From: Cycas panzhihuaensis
Lineage: Eukaryota; Cycadophyta
Direction: 5' to 3'
DNA length: 64,000 nucleotides
Assembly (NCBI GenBank): GCA_023213395.1
Contig: CM041465.1
Coordinates: 221,285,741-221,349,740, forward strand
The notes below the pieces were generated by a model that was not told the origin of the DNA, ran no database searches, and saw nothing but the letters and a program-made list of their open reading frames with translations. The position numbers and the translations under genes are program-made. This document shows positions 1 through 13,420 of the stretch, in pieces. Numbering within the stretch: position 1 is the first letter of the stretch; every line of letters starts with the position of its first letter.

Positions 1-1718
<1,718 letters not shown>

Positions 1719-2560
1719 TGTCTTCTCAATTTAAGTAGAATATAAACTACATCTTAAAAGGGAACAATAATTGGGATCTATGGTATACTAGAGTTAAGAA
1801 CATTGCTAAGTATGAAGGCCTTTGGAGATCCTATTTATAGCTTACACCTGCCATCCCTATGATAGCAATAGCACCTGCCTTAGGAGGAACACCACCTATA
1901 GCTCTAGCAGATCCTACAACTAAATTATAATGGAAAATCAATGATGCAAAGAATTGTGTAGGTATTCTGTTAGTGACTAATCTCTCGTTACATAATTTAA
2001 TTGATGAAGAATAACATGATACAACCTACAAAATTCTCAAGGTTCCTAAAAAGAATTTTAATACAAAGTCTGAGCTTGAATTTGTTCATCTAGTATTAAA
2101 GATGAATAAGATGAAGATGCATAAGGGGCATGCACATAAAATAATCAACCTCCTTCAACCTATTAAACAAACAATAAATAAGAATTTTAAAACCTAATAT
2201 ATTACATGGCCATTTCTCATATAGTTATGTCTATATTTACCTGATTATAGGAACTTGCTTGGGAGTCTTCAATCAAGTGGAACATTAAAGATACTTAACT
2301 TTGAAGTTCTTGCAGAGAATTTTATAGAATTTGATAAGACCTTTGATACTAATTTTACAACTTCAGATTCTCTTCCAAATGTAGTTTTTGACATGGAAGA
2401 AGAAGTATGCTTCTAAAAGAATTAGGGTCCCTCTCATGGTAGAGGAAGTAACCGAGTAAGAGGTAGAGGAAATCAACCACTAAGTCAAAAGAACCCTTAA
2501 CAATAGTAGCTTAAATAGTCTCAAGGCCAAGTGCCACCTTTCAATACAAGACAGTCAGGC
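1719..2560 (+). pseudogene. Copia-1 gag remnant
   Basis: A start codon at 1719 opens a frame reading MSSQFK, then a stop, then a segment with NNWDLWYTRVKN, which is the usual N-terminal gag pattern (W..W...VK) of plant copia elements. Further stops follow at tag and taa codons. Around 2430-2520 the frame is Gly/Arg/Asn/Gln-rich, as expected before a zinc knuckle, but no CCHC motif is readable. Gag would form the virus-like particle in the cytoplasm. This copy cannot make a full protein. Confidence 0.75.
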
Positions 2561-2869
2561 TAAACTAGTACATTAGGGATTAAGAATTTGATTATCATAT
2601 ATGAAAGGTACAATAAGAGATGACACCTTGCAAAGGATTGTTATATACCTACAAAAAAGTTGCCTAAGTTTCAACAGAAATATAAGGCTCACAATATTGA
2701 TGAAGCGTGTGAAGAATAGTTTGGTGGTGCAGATTTTGCTCAAGCATACATTCAAAAACTTAAGGGAGAAGCCATTAATCAAACTAAGAGGTATGTTAAA
2801 TGCTATTATAGCTATGCCACTTATGATCTTAAATCACCAATGTAAACCCGTCTTTGAGTTATAAAGAGC

Positions 2870-4120
2870 ATAACTTCAAACACCTCCTCATAGATCATAG
2901 ATACAAGAGCAACATGATATATGACCTATAATTAGGATATATATCAAACATTTGATTCCAATATATATGGTGTCATTCATATGGCCGACAAATCCTAATA
3001 ATCAGTCAAAGGTATTAGAAACATATGTCTAAAACTCTTAGGATTGAAAGATTTCATATTACTTAATGTCCTGTACATTCTTAATATGAAATAAAACCTA
3101 ATCTCCTTATCCACTCTTGTCTCTTATGGATTCGATCTTAGTGTTATTACAAATAACCAAACTCTCTAGGCCATTCACCTTCTAACAAATCAAGTGGTCT
3201 TGATTGAAATGCTTACTAGCAAATTATTTAGCATATTTGCAAGCTAACTATGCTCAAAGCCCTTATGCTGATGAAGGCTTTGCTTTTAATACCAATTTGA
3301 CACACCCTAAGTTATCCCTATAATCTCTTTGGCATACTCGCATGGGCCATGTTCATATTAATCAACTTAGAGATCTTTGGCACACCCTTCTAGGTCTTCC
3401 CAAGTTCTCTTATAAGCCCTTTAAATACAAAGCCTGTATCAAAGACAAATATCATAGATAACCCTTTGCTAATAGTTAGTAGAAATTAAGTCATTCTCTT
3501 CAATTGGCACACTTTGATTTATGGAAACTAATGCCCATTCTATTATTAAAGTAGAAATTATATTATATATCCTTCATTGATGATTTTATTAGGAAAGTGG
3601 GTGGTTTTTCTAACTAGGAAAGATGAGGCATTTGATATCTTTAAATCCTTTAAAGCTCACATTGAAAAGAATTCAAGTTATCAAATTAAGTGTCTCCAAA
3701 TAGATAACAGTGGAGAATATACCTCTACTAAGTTTAAAACTTACCCACAAGATAATGATATTAAGTATCACACTACAATAGCAGGTAGCCCCCAATAAAA
3801 TGGAGTTAACAAGCACATGAATAGATCTATTATGAATATGGCTCGAGTTATGTTGGTTTATAAAAATGTACCTACTTACCTATGGGTAGAAGTAATTTGG
3901 ACAACTATTTACTACATTAATGTTGTTAGCCCATCTAAAGGAGGAACTTCTAATGAAAAGTAGAATAGACAAGCCCCCACTACCTACCACTTTAGAATAT
4001 TTAGCTTAATATGTTACACCCATATATTGGATGGAGATAGAAACAAATGCTATCCCAGGAGGGATCTTTGTTGGATACCCTATGGACAAGAAAGGGTACA
4101 AAGTCTTTATACCTTTACAT
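2870..4120 (+). pseudogene. Copia-1 protease C-terminus, pre-integrase and integrase remnant
   Basis: The frame at about 3035-3130 reads FILLNVLYILNMK then NLISLSTL, the protease-to-pre-integrase linker of copia polyproteins. LWHTRMGHVHINQL at 3325-3366 is the conserved GAG-pre-integrase motif. The integrase core follows: LQIDNSGEY near 3695-3720 keeps the second catalytic Asp. The position of the third catalytic Glu, in the GVxERxN context near 3800, now reads GVNKHMN, so the acidic residue is lost. Several in-frame stops are present. This is a dead integrase. Confidence 0.8.
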
Positions 4121-4689
4121 TGAAAGATTATCATTACTAGAGATGTGGTGTTTATTAAAACAAAGGATCAATTATTATAATTAGACTCTAAAACACCCAA
4201 TTATCATTACTATGATGTTACTTAATATAATACACAGATTCCAAACTTTGGGGGGGAGACACTCAAGAATTATTCAAATTATTAGAATATGATAATAGAG
4301 CCATAAAGTATAGTAACTATGACTCTGAACTAATGAGTGCATATCATGCACCACTATTTGAGAACAATAGAGTTAACAAAAGCTCAGTAGTGGCAGATGG
4401 ACCATACTCCTTGGATGCATCAACATCCTCAACAAATATGTAAAATGATCATTTTTAGGATCTAAATGAAGACTATGTAGTTGGACAAATAAAGACCTCA
4501 TTCCCAACTCGATGTTCTTGTGAAGCCCACTAACTAAATAAGGATATATGACCTGATGAGATGGGAAAAATTAGTACTCAAAGTGCTTACAGAGCCAGGA
4601 TGTAAGAATTACTTTCCATTAAGTTAGAACTAGTGGAACTGCATCTTACTCTTAATGAAAAGCCCCTATTGTACCAAGAAGCTATAAAA

Positions 4690-5475
4690 CACACAACTTA
4701 AAAGAATGCCATGAATGAAGAGTATCAATCTCTCATAAAAAATAGTACATAAGAGCTCATCGACCTACCACTTAGAAAAAAGGTAGTTCAAAATAAATGG
4801 ATGTATAAAAATAAATAAAGATCTAATGGCACCATTAAAAAATATAAGACAAGGTCAGTAGTAAAGGGATTCATGCAAATGGAAGGTATTGACTACACTA
4901 AAGTCTTTGCACCTATGACCAAGTAGCCCATAATTAAAACTCTTATAGCCTTGGTAGCTCAATAGAGCTAGAAGATTCACTAGCTCAATGTAAAAACTAC
5001 ATTTCTTAATGGTGATCTTAAAGAAGAAATTTGCATGGCTTAGCTTAAAGGATTTGAAATTGCTAGTCAAAAGCATAAGGTGTGCAGGCTCAAAAAGTCC
5101 TTATACAACCTTAAACAAACCCCTCGTGCTTGGTTTACCAAGTTGTTAGAAAGATTGAGACAACTTGGACATGAGGTTTGTGACTACCAAGATATTGATG
5201 CAATATTATTCATCAAATACTAAAAAGATAAAGTCACTTTTCTCTTAATGTTTATGGGCGATATGCTTATAACAAAGAGCAGTGAATACGCAATCAACCA
5301 ACTAAAGAAGGACTTAACTAAAATGTTTAAATTATCTAACCTTAGGTTGATGAAATATTACTTAGGGATTAAAATCACTTAGAAATATGGCAAAATATTT
5401 CTTTCTTAAAAAAAATACATTAATAATCTTCTAACAAAGTTTAATTGGAAGATACTCAACCTATATCCACTCTAA
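4690..5475 (+). pseudogene. Copia-1 reverse transcriptase remnant
   Basis: Copia RT (RVT_2) motifs appear in order: VVQNKWMYKNK, VKGFMQMEGIDYTKVFAP, LNVKTTFLNGDL, and LKKSLYNLKQTPRAWF. The catalytic YVDD position near 5255-5270 reads FMGD, so the aromatic and one Asp have changed. The segment has several TAG/TAA codons at Gln positions. It would have synthesised element cDNA in the particle. It is inactive here. Confidence 0.85.
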
Positions 5476-5479
5476 TAGA

Positions 5480-6165
5480 ACCCAATATCAAACTGACAAT
5501 TGATGGTGATGATCAAGAGGTAGATGTATTACTTTATAAGTAGCTTATAGGTATTCTCATCTATCCTACTAATATAAGACCTAATATTGTATACTTTATC
5601 AATATTCTTGCTCATTATATAATAAGTCCTAAGTAGAATCACTAGTAGGTAGCAGTGTTGATATACCTTAAGATGACCAACAAATATGATTTATTGTATG
5701 AACCTAATTCAAAATTCAAACTATATGCATACATAGACTCAGACTTTGTCAAAGATAAAGATACAGGGAGATTCACACTTAGGTATGTAACATTTCTTAG
5801 AACAACATCAATATCATGGAGATTTAGACAGTAGAAGATAATTACTAATTTAACTACCAAAGCTAAATACATTACTGCTTTTGAGACCAATAAGGAGGTG
5901 ACATGGATTAGGAAATTATTAGAAACATTGAATATCACCCAAACAAATCTTACTAACCTTCATGTGGATAATCAATCAACAATCCACATGGATAAGAATC
6001 TTGCATTTTATAATAAGATAAAACATATCAGTACTAAAGTCCACAGGATTCAATAATTGGTTCAAGATGGCATGATTCAACTAGAATACTACCCCATGGT
6101 AGATCAAGTGGACAATATCTTCACCAAAGTGCTACAAAAGGTGAAGTTTGAATAGTTTAGAAAGT
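5480..6165 (+). pseudogene. Copia-1 RNase H remnant
   Basis: Copia RNase H motifs are clear: YAYIDSDFVKDKDTGR near 5725, AKYITAFETNKEVTWIRKLL near 5865-5920, LHVDNQSTIHM near 5960, and the C-terminal DQVDNIFTKVL near 6100-6130. Catalytic-type Asp residues in DSDF and DNQS remain, but several stops interrupt the frame. The domain runs directly on from the RT region and ends about 450 bp before the polypurine tract. Confidence 0.85.
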
Positions 6166-6230
6166 AGCTCAGCCTTCGAGCCTCCATCTTTAACTAATTG
6201 AAGGAGATGAGACAAAATCAAACATACTAT

Positions 6231-6331
6231 GTCCCATTCGTGAAAACCCCATGTGGGCATAGAAGGATAAGAGTAAGTCTTCACTCTATCCTATTTGTGA
6301 AAGCCCCATGTAGGTATGGAAGGATAAGGGT
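6231..6331 (+). repeat. Imperfect tandem duplication in Copia-1 3' UTR
   Basis: Two copies, about 57 bp apart, of a segment built around GAAARCCCCATGTRGGYAT followed by GGAAGGATAAG (6231-6274 and 6287-6331). They lie between the end of the RNase H region and the polypurine tract. No function is evident. Confidence 0.8.
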
Positions 6332-6620
6332 TATACTAGTCTTGGAAAATTGGCACCTATGAAAACTCGAAAGGGTGTGGGGGATGAACAATAGTATAGG
6401 GAGACTCAATAGATCAAGCTATACATTTAAATTGCTTAGTTGTCAAGCTACGTTAAGAGCCACCTTAGCCATTTTAATTTATAAAAGAGGCTATAAATCT
6501 TAAAAGGTCCATGGGTTTTTATTCTCCATGAGGGTTTTTCCACAAAAGTATTAATGTAATAATGAGACTCAAATGAAGACCTCATAGAATAGATTTTATT
6601 ATAATGATATTTTACCATTA

Positions 6621-6630
6621 AGGGGGGGAT
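6621..6630 (+). promoter_or_regulatory. Copia-1 polypurine tract
   Basis: AGGGGGGGAT sits immediately before the inferred 3' LTR start TGATGGATG. This is the expected primer site for plus-strand DNA synthesis. Confidence 0.75.
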
Positions 6631-7015
6631 TGATGGATGTTAACACATCAAGTTAATTAGATTAATTAGATAAATTATATGAAGGTGACTTTAAATTAGC
6701 TAAGTCATATAGTTAAATGTAATCTCATTTACACTTAAGTATAATTTCAAGATCATGTCATTAGGTGAAAAACTTCTCTGGAAACCCTAATATACATCCT
6801 TTGATATATAAGACTGAATGTGAAGGGTTGAGACATAATTCTCATCTCTCATTTTTGCTCTCAACCTTTCTCTCTATTTTGCTTTTCTTGTGTGCCATTG
6901 CTTTAGTGTAGTGGATTGTGACACTAGATCTGTCACCCATCATTGATCTCTATTTCATTCATCCACTACTATTTGATCTTCCTTGAGCTATTTGACCTAT
7001 AAAAATATGTTAACA
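6631..7015 (+). repeat. Copia-1 probable 3' LTR
   Basis: The LTR starts TGATGGATGTTAACA just after the polypurine tract and is inferred to end at ...ATGTTAACA, about 385 bp. A TATA-like TGATATATAAGA near 6808-6820 and a pyrimidine-rich stretch after it fit a U3/R promoter layout. No second copy is in the window, so the right boundary is inferred from the TG...CA rule only. Confidence 0.6.
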
Positions 7016-7552
7016 AATTAAAAAATATTGACTTTTATATTCATAAAACCTTATATGTAATACATTGTTTGATCATGGTGTGCAATCAATGATGGAAATT
7101 GATCAACATATTTTTAATCTTATAAATTCTTTATTTCAAATTTGGCCATCATTAACATATTTTTTTAACTCCACTGCCCACCTTAGCTGAAGTATATCTA
7201 TCTATCTATCTATCTATATGTATGTGTGTGTGTGTGTGTTTATTTATTTTTTTCTATTAATATTTACTAACATTTAAATCCTTTTCAGGTCTATCACACT
7301 CTTAATATATCTTATTATATTTATTAAATATTTCTTTTTTCCTTTCAAGTCTAGTATATGAAACCCCCTTTATATCATCTTATTTAAATATATCTTTGGT
7401 CAATCACCCTCTTAAACATTTCATTTTAATAATTTTTGAATCATAAAACCTGCCCCATCCCTACCCCTTCCCCTCACACCCATCCCATCTTTTAATATTT
7501 TATTTCAATGATTTTTGGGCATTACCTACTATGAAGAAACACTCATGTACAT
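7016..7552. other. Unassigned AT-rich spacer with a compound microsatellite
   Basis: No coding frame was found. It contains (TATC)n at about 7194-7216 followed by (GT)n at 7221-7240, and C-rich non-coding text near 7450-7490. Confidence 0.6.
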
Positions 7553-8010
7553 TGATAGGATCTTAAGTATGAAAAATAAGTATTCAAAGAATAATACATA
7601 GGTATTTATATGGGAAACCCTTATGGGAGAAAATCCAAAGTTGAACACATGATGATTTTATTATATTCAAGATATTACTTGGTCTTATAACCTGTTAGGA
7701 TCACTTGACCATGGTGAGTAGGCCTGGTAAGGCTTGATGCAAGTTGATATACTCATACTATATGACTTATATCTATTGATTCTTATTTGATATCCAATAA
7801 CTTATATGGGATTCATATTTATAATACGTTAAGAGGTATGTCAACTAATGATTATGACTCTTTGTTATTTCTCATGATTCTTTAGCACGTCTTGTGACTT
7901 CTCATTATATCCTATTGAATCTTGGATACTCGTGTCTTTTTATATCTCCTAGCTAAACCATATAAGTCATTAACCTAACATAAAGTTTGTCTCAACTGAG
8001 TTTACTAACA
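7553..8010 (-). repeat. Orphan minus-strand copia-type LTR
   Basis: It begins TGATAGGATC and ends ...TTTACTAACA, followed at 8011-8020 by TCCTCTCTTA, which on the minus strand is a purine tract (TAAGAGAGGA). The internal text GGGAAACCCTTATGGGAGAAA resembles the same region of the other minus-strand copia LTRs here, including element E. It is read as the 3' LTR of a minus-strand element. No partner LTR was found to the right, so it is truncated or the partner is unrecognisable. Confidence 0.55.
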
Positions 8011-8020
8011 TCCTCTCTTA

Positions 8021-8755
8021 ATATAAATATGGGATCATAGCCTCTAGCTAGTTTCATTATCATAGGTGAAGCTAAGAATTATCCTTATTATTATATCTAC
8101 ATTTGACACTAAATTAACACTAACACACTCATAAGTCCTTGGAAACACCTTTATATGGCTTCTTTATAATCCTTGAACTTGTAAAGGTCTTTACACCTTT
8201 GAATGGGATCTATTTGCTCTATTCAATGATTCCTTTTATGTTAACTTGCTCTATATTAATTATATATCAATTTTTAGCTTTTCAACTCTCTCTCTCTCTC
8301 TGTATATATGTGTGCTTATGTGTAGATATTTTATTATATAGGCTTCGTTCACAAATAATATACAATAATATGACTTCCACTATACTCTAAGCTATAATGC
8401 AAGGTTTTAAATAATTCAATATAGCCTTTCATGGCTTTAACATATGCATATGTAACCTTCTATACCATAATATTACTTTAATATAGCCCAAACATCTATA
8501 AAGGTGTTTGTAATAATATGTTTTTTTGCTCGATGAGTGAATATTTGTTTGAATAAGTATATATGGAGCATCTTACTTCAAATACTTTAATATAGTCTCA
8601 TTAAAATTTTAATTTAGCATATATTTTCTTGAGTGGCTCTTAAAGATTTTACAAATTTCATCATGGCCTTAATACTCCATCAGCATTCACATAACTTTAT
8701 TAACCAAACACTTCACATGTAACTTCTAAAGCATCACACACTTAAACGTGGCCTA
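8021..8755. other. Unassigned DNA, left flank of the Copia-A insertion
   Basis: No gene. A (CT)n run lies at about 8284-8302. From about 8400 the text repeats loose motifs (TTTAATATAG, CATGGCYTTAA, ATGCTTC-like) that recur at 16372-17880. The two parts would be contiguous without Copia-A. Confidence 0.5.
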
Positions 8756-9307
8756 TGTTGAGAAGGCCAAAGGATTAGAATGCTTAAGACCTATAAAACC
8801 AAGATCATGAAGATAGTTCACTCTAGTTCTAAATAGCATAAGAGAAAAACTAAAGATAAATGAGACTAAGATCAAGGGAGCAAGATGATACCAAAGTGTG
8901 AGGAGGAAAAATTAGTTCTACTCCAAAGAATACCAATTGATTAGCAAACTAATATCATAATATTATACTTCAACTCTATAGATGAGACATGAGGAGAGGT
9001 CTCAATATATAGAGTAACTGAGGTTATCTAATATTGTTGGATGTTTAACAAGTGGCAAACATCTAAGCTACATGTAATGCATGGCTTGCATGTCATACAT
9101 GAAGGACATGTGTCCATTATACTCTCAAGTGAGAAAAGATACATGAGGGTCCATTTGACCCTTTAGTTACAATGTTATATCACTAGGAGGAAAGTGGGTA
9201 TGCACTTTATTACTTAAGTGATTCGTCACCCCATAAATTACAAAATAATGAATGAAAGAATAAAGTGAATAAAGTACATACTTAACATGTAAACATAAGG
9301 TTTAACA
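8756..9307 (-). repeat. Copia-A 3' LTR (left copy)
   Basis: Runs TGTTGAGAAGG...GGTTTAACA in + orientation. It is the partner of 15820-16371, same length, and is followed by the polypurine tract complement TCCCCCCTTAC at 9308. Confidence 0.95.
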
Positions 9308-9318
9308 TCCCCCCTTAC
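9308..9318 (-). promoter_or_regulatory. Copia-A polypurine tract
   Basis: On the minus strand GTAAGGGGGGA directly precedes the 3' LTR, the standard position for plus-strand priming. Confidence 0.9.
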
Positions 9319-9319
9319 T

Positions 9320-9830
9320 GTTTACAATGTTAAGTCAGACGCCAAGACCATCTCTAAATTTTATAATTTTTTCTCTACCAAGAGGCTTGGTAAATATATC
9401 TTCTGCCTACTCCTCTGTAGGTTTGTACTAGAGCTTGATCTCACCATTCTACATGTTCTCTTTGATGAAGTAATGATGAACCTCGATGTGCTTGGTTTGT
9501 GCATGAAAGACTAGATTCTTAGCCAACTTGAGTACACTCTGATTATCATAATATATCCTAGTGGGGTGATTTTTCTCAAGTACAAGCTCTCCAAGAATCT
9601 TCCATAGCCAGATAGCCTCACAAGCTACACTGACAGTAGATTTGTATTCTATTTCAGTAGAGGACAAGGTAACATTGGGTTACTTCTTGTAACTCCACGA
9701 AACAGGTCCTGAACTAAGGATAAAGCAGTAACCTGAGGTCAGTCTCTGGCTATCGTAAAAACCTACCCAATCAGAATCTAAGAACCTTTCTAAGGTGAAG
9801 TCCTCATTTTGTGCATACTAAAGGCCATGT
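9320..9830 (-). pseudogene. Copia-A RNase H region
   Basis: The best preserved part of Copia-A. A 72-codon open piece (9449-9667) reads MSSTEIEYKSTVSVACEAIW, then the DNQS motif in YYDNQSVLKLAKNLVFHAQT, then HIEVHHYFIKENM. These are diagnostic copia RNase H motifs. The flanking minus-strand sequence continues the domain with scattered stops (9320-9448 and 9668-9830). RNase H would remove the RNA strand during cDNA synthesis. The domain lies next to the RT region as expected. Confidence 0.9.
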
Positions 9831-9979
9831 TGCAATGTTCCTTTAATGTATATAAGTATGTGTTTTATTGTATTTTAATATTTTTGATTGGGTTGAGACA
9901 TGTATCTAGAACAAATCCCAACTACAAATGAAATATCCAGTCGAGTGTTGGTGAGATAAATAAGGATACCAATCAACTA

Positions 9980-10900
9980 CCATTAAAGAGTGTGATTTGT
10001 AGGTTTAGCGTCCTCATTAAAAGTAAGCTTTGTTCCATTCTCCATAGGCGTTGGTGCTAGTTTGTAGTTATGCATCCTGAACTGCTGCAAAATATACCAA
10101 GAATATTTTACTTGGGATATGAAAATAGATCTAGGTTGTTGCCATACCTCAAAGCATAGAAAATAATGTAGTAGTCCAAGATCTATCATCTCGAAAGTTA
10201 TCTTCAAATTATCTTGGAGAATGTGTATTATTTTAGTGTCATTACCAGTGATCACTAAGTCATCAACATATAAGACAATAAAGATAGCATGGTCTTTCTC
10301 AACTTTGATGTACAAGTTGGGGTCTAATGTGGATCAATGAAAATAATGCCTCAAAAAATAATTATTGATTTTAAAGTACCATGCCCGAGGAGCTTATTTC
10401 AAGCCATACAAAGTCATTTTTAGGCGACAAACCAAGTGCTCCTTACCTTATACTTTGTAACCAAGAGATTATTCCAAATATCCTACTCCTAAAGATTGCC
10501 ATTGAGAAAGGTACTCTTTACATCCATCTGATATGATGGTTATTTACATTAAGCAGCTAAGGCTAAGATGAGTTTGATGTTGTTCATATTAGTAACAGGT
10601 GTAAAAGTCTCCTCATAGTCAATGCCTTCTTTTTGTTTGAACCCCTTTGCAACAAGTTATGCCTTTTCGTGCTTGAGTGTACCATCAAAATGGAATTTGG
10701 TCTTGTAGACCCATTTGCAACTAATTTCCTATTTATGCTTAGGCAATTATACCAAATCCCATGTTCCATTCTTTTCAATAAAATGGATTTCTTCATCCAT
10801 AGTAGCTTTCTAATTGTCATTTTGAGATGCCTCCTCAAAGGTGGAGGGCTCATCAACATAAAGTACATCAGCCATGAGTGCATAATTGGTTTATTGCCAA
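9980..10900 (-). pseudogene. Copia-A reverse transcriptase region
   Basis: A 110-codon open piece (9983-10315) contains IVLYVDDLVITG with the catalytic YVDD intact, followed by FEMIDLGLLHYFLCFEVWQQ, typical of RVT_2. Upstream on the same strand (10320-10900) the N-terminal RT motifs are readable only across frameshifts and stops. The 137-codon minus-strand frame at 10584-10997 is mostly out of the RT frame and is not a separate gene. Confidence 0.88.
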
Positions 10901-10956
10901 TATTTTGGTGGACGTTTTCCTTTAATAATCTGGCTGTCTTAAATAGTTTGTGTAAA

Positions 10957-12230
10957 TCATTTTGGTAATTTTTTAACTGATGTAATTTGAACCTCAATGT
11001 CTTCTAGTCTGAGTAATGGATCAAAAGAAGATATGCTAGGATCAAGTGGAGTAGTATCTAATGATGCAGATAATCCAGATGGTGTAGATGATGTACATGA
11101 TATGGAAGATTGAGAGGGAAGGAAGCACTCAACAATCTTTTTATCTTTATTAAGAGGAGATTGGATGGATGCAGATTCTGACTCCTTATACTCTTCTTCA
11201 ACAAAGATTACATCTCTTAAGAGATGCATTTTCTTTCCACTAGGATCATACAACTTATAAGCTTTACTATGAGTGGAATAGCCTACAAAGATGCATTTTA
11301 GACTATGTTTATCTAATTTAGATCTTTGCTAACCAGGGATGTACATATATGCACTACACCTAAAAGTCCTTAAGTGACTAACAGTATGCTTTTTACCAAA
11401 CCAGGCTTCTTCTGATGTGATGTTGATGACTAATAAAGTAGGATTCTAATTTGCCACATAAGCAGTTGTGTGGAATGCTTCTACTGAATATGCTCATGTG
11501 AGTCCTTTTGCATGCATCATAGCTTTGGCTTTGTTTGCCAAAGTTCTATTCATATGTTTAGAGACTTCATTTTGTTGAGGAGTATGAGGAATAGTGAGCT
11601 ATCTCTAAATGTCATTATCCTTGTAGAATTGAGTGAATCATTTTGAAGTGAATTCACCTCTATTATCTGATCTTAGTATTTTGATTATATAGCCAGATTT
11701 ATTCTCAATTTCAAGCTTGAATTCCTTAAACTTCTAGAATGCTTTAGACTTCTGTTTAAGAAAGTAAACCCAATCTTTGTGAGAGAAATCATCTATGAAG
11801 GAGATATAATATAATGCTCCTCCAAAAGATGTTGTGGACATAGGTCTACATAAATCAGAACGTATCAACTACAAAGGATATGATGCACTCCATGCTTTAC
11901 CTTTAAGAAGAGGTAATCTATGTTGTGTCCCTATTATACAAGCTTCACAAAGATATTTTGAACTATATAGCTTTGGAATTCCATGTACCATGTTCTTATT
12001 TACCATCAACTTGATATTGTCTAAACTCAAGTGGCCTAGATGATGATGCCAAAGCTACATCTTTGTTGATGATGGTGTGACAAAGGAAGTAGAATAAGAA
12101 GTTATATTATTGCATCCAACTTATAGAGACCATGGTCGTCATGACCAATGGTTACAACCTAATCATGCTTGTCACTGATGATACATTTTCTATTTTTAAA
12201 TAAAATACTCATCTGTTGCCTATCTAATTA
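10957..12230 (-). pseudogene. Copia-A integrase and Ser-rich linker
   Basis: The open piece 10957-11253 starts YDPSGKKMHLLRDVIFVEEE, the conserved integrase C-terminal segment before the RT linker (YD..GKK..RDVIFVE), and then becomes Ser/Pro-rich. Upstream, 11270-12230 carries the integrase core, read on the minus strand with stops at what were mostly Gln/Trp codons. The domain order integrase then RT confirms copia rather than gypsy. Confidence 0.85.
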
Positions 12231-12490
12231 GCTAACAGATAGTAAGTTCTTCTCTATGGAGGGAATGTAATAGGCATCACCATTAGGACATGTTAAAGAA
12301 AGATTTGAAGAAGAATAAAATGAGGCAACTTTGCCTATACCAAAGATATCCATTGATTCATTATTGCCAAAAGCTACTGATTTACCATTTCCTTCTTTGA
12401 TGTCATGAAAACGTTCTTCACTTCTAGTCATGTTATATGATGCCCTCAAGTCGATGATCTAAGTTTGATCAATATCTAAAGTGTGATAAG
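12228..12490 (-). pseudogene. Copia-A aspartic protease remnant
   Basis: The frame reads IIDLRASYNMTRSEERF and continues to YYIPSIEKNLLSVS at the end. The family pattern is W(I/L)DSGAS.HM. Here the active-site DSG reads DLR, so Ser and Gly are lost and the enzyme could not work even without the upstream stop. A 73-codon piece (12228-12449) is otherwise open. Confidence 0.85.
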
Positions 12491-12699
12491 CACAAAGTAG
12501 CTTATCCTCTTCTGCAAATTAATTTGTGTGGAATTGATTGCCACTTTTGAAACCCCCCTTCCTCTTTGACCTTCTCGATATGTACCTCAATTTGGTTGAG
12601 GGGGATAATGATGTTATTATTGTTGAAATTGTTGTTGCTATTGGAACTATTGACGAGGATATTCTTATCTCTGATGTAGTTACTGCAGATGTGTACATT

Positions 12700-13420
12700 G
12701 AAGGTTAGCTTTCTTTTTTTGATAATTAGGAGTAATGTGGCTACTCTTGCCACAATAATGACAAATAACATTAGTTTTTGAGGTGCTAATATTCATATTC
12801 CCAAACTATTTTATAAGTGAAGATTTGGGAGTTTGTTTGGCCTTCAACTTAGCCGTGAAAACTCCTGAAGTAGATGCACCATCATCATTTTCTTTATCAT
12901 AAATTTAATCCTCTTAAAGTAATAAACCCTCTAGTTGATTGAAGGAAATGCCAGAAAGAGAGCCATCTCAAGTGATAGATGAGATAAAGCCATTGAAATC
13001 TTTAGGCAAAGCTTGAATGGTAGTGGCTATAAGTTCATCCCTTGAAGCAGGTTTACCTAAAGTATTCAATTCATTACAAATTTCTTTAATAGAGAAAGAA
13101 ATGCTGACATAGGCTTTACATACTTTATAAAATAAAATTTTGCTTTGGCTAATAATATGCAAGCTTCATCTCACCTTTTATACAAAGAGGACAAAATGTC
13201 CCAAGCTTCCTTAGATGTTTCAATAATGTTTTGATCAACATTTACATCAATAACCATATGTAAAAATACTAAGGCTATTTCATCCTTGGCTTCCAAAGAG
13301 GCAACATAATTAGCATCTAGATCAATAACCACACCATTAATCTCCATAAGTTCAAGTAAAGGAAATCTACCAGAAACATAGCCCCAAAGTTCATTCATCT
13401 TTAAGAGGTTTTATGTTTGA
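12700..13420 (-). pseudogene. Copia-A gag with a damaged zinc knuckle
   Basis: Open pieces at 13171-13398 (75 aa, ending ETSKEAWDILSSLYKR) and 12968-13162 (64 aa, containing SRDELIATTIQALPKDFNGF) are the UBN2-type copia gag. The nucleocapsid motif near 12725-12775 reads CHYCGKSSHITPNY. This is CX2CX4HX4C with the last Cys replaced by Tyr, a single G-to-A change in TGT. Gag would package the RNA. Confidence 0.87.

Larger units (their letters stand above)
1719..7015 (+). mobile_element. Copia-1: degraded Ty1/copia LTR retrotransposon
   Basis: Gag, protease/pre-integrase, integrase, RT and RNase H regions follow in copia order on the + strand, ending with a polypurine tract and a probable 3' LTR. 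Every domain carries in-frame stops, and the longest open pieces are 60-90 codons. Stops fall where related copia proteins carry Gln or Trp, which suggests deamination of methylated C. The 5' LTR was not found. The element is dead and has no visible target duplication. Confidence 0.85.

Noticed and set aside
6231-6331. Tandem pair considered as a CRISPR-like array
   Set aside because: Only two diverged copies without conserved short repeats and spacers, in plant retrotransposon 3' UTR.
10633-10968. 111-codon + strand frame and 137-codon minus frame over the Copia-A RT region
   Set aside because: Shadows of the decayed RT/linker coding region in other phases; no motif of their own.
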